Source of the DNA: an uncultured Pseudoflavonifractor sp.
GTDB lineage: Bacteria > Bacillota > Clostridia > Oscillospirales > Oscillospiraceae
Direction: 5' to 3'
DNA: 11,291 nt
Assembly (NCBI GenBank): GCA_947383685.1
Contig: CANDEE010000054.1
Span: forward strand, 1-11,291
The notes below the pieces were generated by a model, which saw nothing but the letters and a program-made list of their open reading frames with translations, had not been told where the DNA came from and searched no databases. The position numbers were made by a program, and so were the translations under genes. Shown piece by piece: positions 6,964 to 11,291 of this stretch; positions within the stretch are counted from its first letter, which is position 1, and each line of letters opens with the position of its first letter.

Positions 6964-6986
6964 TATAATACGGTTCTGTTATTATA
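6964..6986. repeat. Inverted repeat overlapping the greA -10 box and start site
   Basis: TATAATA (6964-6970) and TATTATA (6980-6986) are perfect 7-base inverted arms separated by 9 bases. One arm contains the greA -10 hexamer; the other falls just past the predicted start. This could be an operator bound by a dimer, but AT-rich arms of this length near a promoter can arise by chance. Confidence 0.35.
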
Positions 6987-7009
6987 TGTATTTTCTGCCT
7001 TTCTGTCAA
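6981..7009 (-). promoter_or_regulatory. Consensus sigma-A promoter for greA-lysS
   Basis: Perfect TTGACA (7004-7009), 17-base spacer and perfect TATAAT (6981-6986) on the minus strand, predicting a start near 6974 and a leader of about 80 bases to the greA ATG. The -35 hexamer contains the TGA stop codon of the upstream unrecognised gene, so coding and promoter sequence share bases. This should be a very strong constitutive promoter, consistent with lysS being essential. No terminator precedes it, so upstream read-through is also possible. Confidence 0.9.
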
Positions 7010-7683
7010 GGCCATTCCTCTGTCCGGGCCACCTGAATCCCGCAAAGGTCCACCCGCCCCGTCTCCCAGAGAAGCTCCAGAAAGGGCAGAGCCGGAAACC
7101 CGGCGGGCAAGGGTTCTTCCGTAAAAAGGGTAAGCCCCAGAAGCTCCGGCTCCCCCCACAGGCGGAGCGTCTGGGGAAGGAGATCGGGACGAGGCTTCAG
7201 CTCTACCGCCGCCTGGGGAGCCGGCCCCTGGCCCAAGTGGAGGAACGCCGCACCAAACTGCTGCCGCAGCCGGTCGGACAAAACTTCCTCTCCCCTGTCA
7301 AAATCCAAATAGAGGGCCCCCACCTGAGGGCAGAGGGTTTCCGCAATGGCCCAGGCCTCCGGCCCCGCCGCCTCTCCCCGAAGGGCCACCCGGCGTTCCC
7401 GCAGCGGAAGGCTGGAAACCAAGGCCAGGATCAGCTCCGCCCCCTTGGCCCGGAGAAGGGGCATGGGGCTGACAGGAGTCAAAGGCTCTAACGCCAGGCC
7501 GGAGTCGCCGTTCAAATAGCGGCGCAGGCCCTTGCGGTATAATCTTTCCGCCAGTCTTTTCAGGCGGCGGGGAGAGTATTTCTCCGGAAGGGCCACCGTC
7601 AGGATGGGAAGGCCCATGGGGGCCTCCACCTCATAGCGGGGCCGGAACCGATGTTCCTCCGTGCGGTAAAAATAGGCCACCAT
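7006..7683 (-). CDS. Hypothetical protein, 225 residues
   Basis: I do not recognise this gene. It encodes a probably soluble 225-residue protein with no signal peptide or membrane segment. Residues 1-60 carry a basic amphipathic region (SPRRLKRLAERLYRKGLRRYL, 37-57). The rest alternates hydrophobic strand-like and helix-like stretches (ELILALVSSLP 83-93, RRVALRGE 97-104, EAWAIAETLCPQVGALYLDFDR 109-130, FGAAFLHLGQG 143-153, AAVELKPR 158-165, LLGLTLF 181-187), suggesting an alpha/beta fold. It is rich in Leu, Arg and Pro, and no catalytic motif stands out. The ATG at 7683 is chosen because GGGAGG (7692-7697) lies 8 bases upstream; an in-frame GTG at 7716 has no ribosome binding site. The codon pattern matches neighbours and the gene fills its interval cleanly, so it is likely real. 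It is 66 bases downstream of the S41 peptidase and probably shares its transcript. Confidence 0.72.
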   Translation of the reverse strand: MVAYFYRTEEHRFRPRYEVEAPMGLPILTVALPEKYSPRRLKRLAERLYRKGLRRYLNGDSGLALEPLTPVSPMPLLRAKGAELILALVSSLPLRERRVALRGEAAGPEAWAIAETLCPQVGALYLDFDRGEEVLSDRLRQQFGAAFLHLGQGPAPQAAVELKPRPDLLPQTLRLWGEPELLGLTLFTEEPLPAGFPALPFLELLWETGRVDLCGIQVARTEEWP

Positions 7684-7687
7684 ATGC

Positions 7688-7713
7688 CATACCTCCCTCT
7701 CTGGGAGGATATG
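7688..7713 (-). promoter_or_regulatory. Hairpin masking the Shine-Dalgarno of the 225-residue gene
   Basis: The GGGAGG ribosome binding site (minus strand, 7697-7692) can pair with CCTCCC (7708-7703) across a five-base loop. The stem extends by four more pairs (CATA with TATG) past one bulged base. The whole Shine-Dalgarno would be buried in about 10 bp ending 5 bases before the ATG. This would lower translation unless opened by a ribosome, protein or temperature. Pairing is seen directly; a regulatory role is inference. Confidence 0.45.
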
Positions 7714-7749
7714 CACGGAAGGAACCCGTTAAAAGCAAAATCCGCTTTT

Positions 7750-8907
7750 TCATGTTTCCTTTTTCTCTCTTACCTTCTCCAGCGCCGCCTGGAGCTGGAG
7801 ATCGTCTCCGGCCCCCTCGCCCTGCTCCACCTCCACGTCCAATTTCACTCCCGTACCCACAAGAGATACCCCCGCCCCCGTGCGGTAACGCCCGGTGGAC
7901 AGGTTCAAGGCCCCGCCGTTGGGCAGGGGGATGGCCTGCTGGGAATATCCCTTACCCGAGGTCGCCACTCCGATAATGGGGGCTCCCACGCTCTCCTGAA
8001 GCTGGGCGGCAAAGAACTCGGCGGCGGAGTAGGTACCGGCGTTCACCAGGGTCGCCATAGGCAGGTCTACGCAGCTTGCGTCTGAATCGGTCACCGTCTC
8101 CCGGCCCTCTTTGCCCTCTGAGCGGAAAATGGGGCCTTCCGGCAGAAGATCATCCAGCATCCGGGTCAGCTCGTCCACATAGCCTCCACCGTTGTTTCTC
8201 ATATCAAAGACGAGGGCCGTGGCCCCCTGCTCCCGCAGCTCCTCCACCGCCGCCTTCACCTGGTCGGCACTGTGAGTATAGAAATTTTTCACTTGGATGT
8301 AACCCGTTTCCCCCTCCAAAAGCTCATAAACTACCGAAATGTTCTCCACCTGGGTTCGTTGGAGCTCCACCTCCCGCCTGCTTCCGTCCAGGCCCTGGAC
8401 GGTGAGGGTCAGGGACGTCCCCTCCTCCCCGCCCACCAGGGTGGTTCCCTCCCCCAGCGTCTTGTCCGCCAAAGAAACCCCGTCCACGGCGGTAATGACC
8501 TCTCCCACGACGATCCCCGCCTCCTGGGCCGGAGCGTTTTCGTAGACCTCCAAAACGCGAAGGCCCACTCCCTCCGCTTCCTCCACCGTTACGCCCACGC
8601 CCACAAAAGAGTTATCCCTGCGTTGATTTTGAGCGGCGTACCCCTCGGCGTTCAGGTAATAGCTCCACCTGTCTCCGGTGCCCGCCACCATGCCGTTGAG
8701 GGCGGCGTCCACCACCTCGTCCGGGTCATATTCCCCCACAAACCGGGTCCGGACAAGACCCCAGGCCCCGGCCAGAGAGAGCACATAGGGCCCCAGGATC
8801 ACCCACAGCAGAAGAACTGCGGTAGCCAGGGCCACCATGGCTCCTCCCAGGGCGGCCAGGAGCATTTGAGCGGCGGAGTACCGCTTTTCTTTTTTCAGCG
8901 TCAGCAT
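7750..8907 (-). CDS. S41-family C-terminal processing peptidase (CtpA-like)
   Basis: Membrane-anchored serine protease of the tail-specific or C-terminal processing type, predicted to act outside the membrane. Of 385 residues, a basic N-terminus leads into one membrane anchor (about 14-44), then a linker with the family's early helices (about 58-95), a PDZ domain (about 100-175; VYENAPAQEAGIVVGEVITAVDG is typical) and the S41 catalytic domain (about 190-360). The Ser-Lys dyad is visible: S294 in NAGTYSAAE and K319 in TSGKGYSQQ. FDMRNNGGG (234-242) is the conserved loop before it. The start is ATG at 8907 with AAAGGA 9 bases upstream; a longer in-frame TTG at 8994 would run through the terminator and into the previous gene. 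It lies after the M23 peptidase gene, past a strong terminator. Linkage to ftsEX suggests envelope processing, but the substrate is unknown. Confidence 0.94.
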   Translation of the reverse strand: MLTLKKEKRYSAAQMLLAALGGAMVALATAVLLLWVILGPYVLSLAGAWGLVRTRFVGEYDPDEVVDAALNGMVAGTGDRWSYYLNAEGYAAQNQRRDNSFVGVGVTVEEAEGVGLRVLEVYENAPAQEAGIVVGEVITAVDGVSLADKTLGEGTTLVGGEEGTSLTLTVQGLDGSRREVELQRTQVENISVVYELLEGETGYIQVKNFYTHSADQVKAAVEELREQGATALVFDMRNNGGGYVDELTRMLDDLLPEGPIFRSEGKEGRETVTDSDASCVDLPMATLVNAGTYSAAEFFAAQLQESVGAPIIGVATSGKGYSQQAIPLPNGGALNLSTGRYRTGAGVSLVGTGVKLDVEVEQGEGAGDDLQLQAALEKVREKKET

Positions 8908-8916
8908 GGATACCAG

Positions 8917-8922
8917 TCCTTT
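8917..8922 (-). promoter_or_regulatory. Ribosome binding site that decides the S41 peptidase start
   Basis: AAAGGA on the minus strand, 9 bases before the ATG at 8907 and downstream of the terminator hairpin. No comparable site precedes the in-frame TTG at 8994, so the 385-residue product is favoured. No convincing promoter is visible between the hairpin and this site. Confidence 0.6.
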
Positions 8923-8929
8923 CCAGTCC

Positions 8930-8964
8930 AAAAAAGGAAAACGGGCGGAGGATGCCTCCGCCCG
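8930..8964 (-). terminator. Intrinsic terminator after the M23 peptidase gene
   Basis: A perfect 10-bp GC-rich stem (arms 8942-8951 and 8955-8964) with a three-base loop starts 13 bases past the M23 stop. On the minus strand it is followed by TTTTCCTTTTTT. Stem strength and T-rich tail make this the best terminator in the window. It separates ftsE-ftsX-M23 from the S41 gene, whose ATG is only 22 bases beyond the tail, so S41 expression needs read-through or an unseen promoter. Confidence 0.85.
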
Positions 8965-8977
8965 CCCTAACTCCGTC

Positions 8978-10255
8978 TTATGCCCGAATGTCAAACGTCA
9001 TACCGGGGAACATGGTCAACGCATTCTGCCGCACCCCGTTTTTCCGTAGCTCCAAATGAAGATGGTTGCCCGTGGAGGAGCCGGTAGAGCCTACCAGGCC
9101 CAGCACCTGGCCCTGGCTCACAATGTCTCCCTGCTTTACCTTCCGGGAGCCCCGCTGCATATGGGCGTAGAGGGTGGAGACCCCGTTGCCGTGATTGATC
9201 ACCACATATTCCCCATAGGAACTGGGGGCATAGGCCGAGGTGACCACCACACCGCCCTGGACCGCTTTGATTTGGGTCCCACCGTCAGCAGCAATATCCG
9301 TACCGGAATGGTTGTGGTACTTTTTCGTGATGGGATGGGTCCTGGGACCGAACACAGAGGTGACGATATTGTATTTGGCGGGCAGAGGATAGAGATAGCC
9401 CGTGCCGGGGTCAAAGGTGATCTGCTGGGCGGCGATCAGCTTATCCAGCTCCTTCTCCTTCTTAGAAATCTCGGCGGCGATCTTCTTTTCCTCCGCATCT
9501 GAGGCCGCAACCAGAGCTTCCGCCGCCGCGGCGTCCTTTTTCAGTCCGTCCAGGACGTCCTGGGCCTCCTTCACCTTGGCGTCCTGCTCGGAGCGCTGGG
9601 CCTCCTGCTGGGCTTTCTGCTCCTCCAGGCCCTCTCTGGCTTCGTTAAGGGAAGCCAAGGTAGCCTCCACTTCCTCCCGGGCCGCTACCAAGGTCTCCAC
9701 CACAGAGTTGTCATATTCCATGATAAGGTCTACCATAGCCAGGCGGTCCAGCAAATCGGAAAAATCGCTGGCGGAGAAAAGCACCGACCAGTAGGAGATG
9801 TCCCCCGACTCCTCCATGGAGCGGGCCCGCTGGCAGAAGCGGGTATAGGCCGCCGCCTCTCTGTCCTGGGCCTCGGCAAGGGTGACCTCCTCCGCCCCAA
9901 TAAGCTGAACGTATGTATCGATCTGGCTCTGGGTGTTGGCGATCTGAGTCTCGATGGCGGTAAGCTGCTGGACCAGTATCTGGTGCTGCTGCTGGGCCTG
10001 GGCCTTGTCGCTCTTAATAGCGTCCAGCTGGGCCTGCAGCTCCTTTTTCTTGGCGGCAGCGTCGGAGGCGCTGCTTTTCAGCCCGGATATCTGGTTTTTC
10101 AAATCGGCCTGGGTCACCGCTCCCGCGCTGAGGATAGCGGTGCTGAGCAAAGGCAGCAGCATAGCCAAGGCCAGCAGGACGCAAATCACAATACTGAACG
10201 CCCGGCGCTTGTCCATTTTTTGTTTTTGGGGTTTGTGCTGCGGTGTTTTTGACAC
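8978..10255 (-). CDS. Coiled-coil M23 peptidoglycan peptidase (PcsB/EnvC-like FtsEX partner)
   Basis: Predicted cell-wall hydrolase, or activator of one, exported and possibly membrane-tethered. Of 425 residues, a basic N-terminus (1-18) precedes one hydrophobic segment (about 19-47, signal or anchor). A long Gln/Glu/Lys/Ala-rich coiled coil follows (about 50-278), interrupted by a PcsB-like hinge (SYWSVLFSASDFSDLLDRL, 154-172). The C-terminal LytM/M23 domain (about 285-425) retains its zinc and catalytic residues: H316 and D320 in HSGTD, H365 in YAHM, and H398/H400 in HLHLE. It therefore looks like an active enzyme, unlike degenerate EnvC. The GTG at 10255 has AAGGAGG at 10264-10270, 8 bases upstream; a longer frame to 10405 would overlap ftsX and lacks a binding site. 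Lying 46 bases after ftsX, it is the likely extracellular partner of FtsEX. Confidence 0.94.
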   Translation of the reverse strand: MSKTPQHKPQKQKMDKRRAFSIVICVLLALAMLLPLLSTAILSAGAVTQADLKNQISGLKSSASDAAAKKKELQAQLDAIKSDKAQAQQQHQILVQQLTAIETQIANTQSQIDTYVQLIGAEEVTLAEAQDREAAAYTRFCQRARSMEESGDISYWSVLFSASDFSDLLDRLAMVDLIMEYDNSVVETLVAAREEVEATLASLNEAREGLEEQKAQQEAQRSEQDAKVKEAQDVLDGLKKDAAAAEALVAASDAEEKKIAAEISKKEKELDKLIAAQQITFDPGTGYLYPLPAKYNIVTSVFGPRTHPITKKYHNHSGTDIAADGGTQIKAVQGGVVVTSAYAPSSYGEYVVINHGNGVSTLYAHMQRGSRKVKQGDIVSQGQVLGLVGSTGSSTGNHLHLELRKNGVRQNALTMFPGMTFDIRA

Positions 10256-10263
10256 TTTTTGTT

Positions 10264-10270
10264 CCTCCTT
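10264..10270 (-). promoter_or_regulatory. Ribosome binding site that decides the M23 peptidase start
   Basis: AAGGAGG on the minus strand, 8 bases before a GTG at 10255. This is a near-ideal site and places the start in the ftsX-M23 gap, giving a short basic N-terminus before the membrane segment instead of an extension overlapping ftsX. Confidence 0.85.
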
Positions 10271-10301
10271 GGAAGATAAAGCAAAAACAGGGTGGAATGT
10301 A

Positions 10302-11201
10302 TTACACTTGCAGGAATTTCCGGATCGCCATGACCGAGCCGCCGGTACCCACCACCAGCCCGGTGGCGGCAAAAATCCCCAGCACCCAGCCCCACATTTC
10401 CCCAAAGGGAATGGTACTCAAAAGCTGGAAGGTCTCCCCTGTGTCGATGGCCCGGGAGATAATGGCGTAGAGCACCCACTGGCAGAAGAAGGCCACCACC
10501 GCGCCAAAGAGGCCCAGAAGCATTCCCTCAAAGATAAAGGGGCCCCGGACAAAGCCGTTGGTGGCGCCGCACATCTTCATAATGGCGATTTCCTCCCGCC
10601 GGGTAAAGGTACCCAGCTTAATGGTGTTGTAAATAATGAACAGGGAAATGGCCAACAGCATGAAAATCAGGACCATTGCCACACCCGCCGCCACGTTGCG
10701 GACCAGTACAAAGCCCTCCGCCACTTCAGGGGCGGCCTGGTGGCCCTGGATGCCCTCAATGGCCTCCACCGCGTCGATGGTCTCCTGCATCAGACTCAAA
10801 TCGTTCATATGGACAGAATAGCGGTCCCGGAATACCTCGGTGGGCAGTTCAGAGTACAGCTCCGCGTTCTGGTCACTGGCGTATTTGGCCGCATAGTTCT
10901 GCTGTGCCTCCTCCTTGGTGGTGAAGGCCACATAGGACACATTGGGGACGGCCTCAATCCGGCTTTGGAGGCCCATGGCCTGCTCCCGGGTGTAGGTCTC
11001 GTCCACGAAGGCCAAAAACTCGTTGTCCTGCTCCAGCTTGCCCAGCTCCCTCTCCAAGTTCAACGCCACCAGGGAGAAGGAGCCCATGATAAGCAGGCAG
11101 GCCACGATCATCATCACTGCGGCAAAGGACATGAGGCCATGGGTGAAGATGGAGTGGAAGCCCTCGGAAAAATAGTAGCCTAAATTAAATGATTTCTTCA
11201 T
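10302..11201 (-). CDS. ftsX: Cell division protein FtsX (membrane subunit of FtsEX)
   Basis: Membrane half of the FtsEX complex, an ABC-type machine that transmits ATP hydrolysis across the membrane to activate peptidoglycan hydrolases rather than moving a solute. The 299-residue protein has the usual layout: a short cytoplasmic N-terminus, a first membrane helix (about 22-48), an extracellular domain (about 50-165) expected to contact the coiled coil of the M23 partner, then three more helices (about 168-193, 222-248 and 270-294). The segment FTRREEIAIMKMCGATNGFVRGPFIFEG (199-226) is the conserved FtsX/MacB-type cytoplasmic loop. The start is the ATG at 11201, matching family N-termini (MKKSFNLGYYFSEG). 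Upstream there is only a poor GGGCGGG site, and the gene overlaps ftsE by 17 bases, so translation is probably coupled to ftsE. Confidence 0.95.
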   Translation of the reverse strand: MKKSFNLGYYFSEGFHSIFTHGLMSFAAVMMIVACLLIMGSFSLVALNLERELGKLEQDNEFLAFVDETYTREQAMGLQSRIEAVPNVSYVAFTTKEEAQQNYAAKYASDQNAELYSELPTEVFRDRYSVHMNDLSLMQETIDAVEAIEGIQGHQAAPEVAEGFVLVRNVAAGVAMVLIFMLLAISLFIIYNTIKLGTFTRREEIAIMKMCGATNGFVRGPFIFEGMLLGLFGAVVAFFCQWVLYAIISRAIDTGETFQLLSTIPFGEMWGWVLGIFAATGLVVGTGGSVMAIRKFLQV

Positions 11202-11291
11202 TTTTATAGTACCCGCCCGTCTCGTCGCTGATAATGCGTCCGTTTTCAATGGCGATAACCCGTTTGGAGAACCGGTTCACCAGCTCCTTCT
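11185..11291 (-). CDS. ftsE: Cell division ATP-binding protein FtsE, C-terminal end (partial)
   Basis: Only the last 34 codons of this ATPase are inside the window; the nucleotide-binding motifs lie beyond the right edge. The readable text, KELVNRFSKRVIAIENGRII then SDETGGYYKNEEII, matches the end of ABC ATPases of the FtsE type. There the sequence after the H-loop reads KELV-x3-KRVI-x4-GRI. The stop (11187-11185) lies inside ftsX, giving a 17-base overlap, the typical coupled ftsE-ftsX arrangement. Identity rests on this tail and on the adjacent ftsX and M23 genes. Confidence 0.88.
   Translation of the reverse strand, partial: KELVNRFSKRVIAIENGRIISDETGGYYKNEEII

Noticed and set aside
7731..7749. 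Possible terminator after the S41 gene (AAAAGC / GCTTTT hairpin)
   Set aside because: The stem is only 6 bp, mostly A-T, and followed by TTTTAA; too weak to call.
8908..8994. N-terminal extension of the S41 peptidase from a TTG at 8994
   Set aside because: It would begin inside the M23 gene and translate across a strong terminator, and it has no Shine-Dalgarno; the ATG at 8907 has one.
8989..8994. TTGACA as a -35 box for the S41 gene
   Set aside because: The sequence 16-18 bases downstream has no -10-like hexamer, and any transcript would run at once into the terminator hairpin.
10256..10405. N-terminal extension of the M23 peptidase
   Set aside because: It would overlap the end of ftsX and bypass a near-ideal AAGGAGG plus GTG; its residues look like frame-shifted ftsX.
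9954..11183. Long open frame on the plus strand (409 codons)
   Set aside because: It lies antisense to ftsX and the M23 gene, lacks a recognisable domain and is rich in His, Gln and Gly, as expected from reading a GC-rich gene backwards.
11202..11249. N-terminal extension of FtsX
   Set aside because: The added residues are the ftsE end read in another frame; family N-termini begin at the ATG at 11201.
1..11291. Mobile elements, CRISPR arrays, tRNA or rRNA genes, toxin-antitoxin or defence genes
   Set aside because: Looked for on both strands; no transposase or integrase motifs, spaced direct repeats, cloverleaf-like sequences or defence families were seen. The window is housekeeping.

Overview
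The window is a densely packed, GC-rich bacterial chromosome segment in which every supportable gene lies on the minus strand. Strong AGGAGG-type ribosome binding sites, Ktr-type potassium transport, an FtsEX/M23 peptidase cassette and the dprA-topA pair point to a Firmicute of class Clostridia. The high GC content suggests the Oscillospiraceae (Flavonifractor/Lawsonibacter-like gut anaerobes). That placement is an inference from style and gene order; no rRNA or other marker here settles it.

In transcription order (right to left) there are three blocks. Block 1 (11291-7006) holds the 3' end of ftsE, ftsX, an M23 peptidase with a long coiled coil, a strong intrinsic terminator, an S41 processing peptidase and an unrecognised 225-residue protein. 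FtsE and FtsX form a membrane ABC-type complex that in known systems switches on a coiled-coil M23 cell-wall hydrolase, so the first three genes read as one cell-wall remodelling unit.

Block 2 (about 7009-4610) starts at a consensus sigma-A promoter whose -35 box overlaps the stop codon of the unrecognised gene. It drives greA (transcript cleavage factor), lysS (lysyl-tRNA synthetase) and a small 4Fe-4S protein, and ends at a 13-bp hairpin. An AT-rich, near-perfect palindrome sits between greA and lysS.

Block 3 (4564-1) holds ktrB and ktrA (potassium uptake channel and its gating subunit), a SpoU/TrmH-type RNA methyltransferase translationally coupled to ktrA, dprA, and the first 150 codons of topA. 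topA has its own sigma-A promoter inside the end of dprA.

Nearly all coding content is housekeeping. I see no transposase, phage gene, CRISPR array, tRNA or rRNA, toxin-antitoxin or defence genes, and no convincing novel system. Intergenic gaps are all short (under about 120 bases). The points most worth a second look are regulatory: the greA-lysS palindrome, two promoters with -35 boxes inside upstream coding ends, a Shine-Dalgarno-masking hairpin before the unrecognised gene, the greA leader hairpin, and the irregular first cysteine motif of the small ferredoxin.
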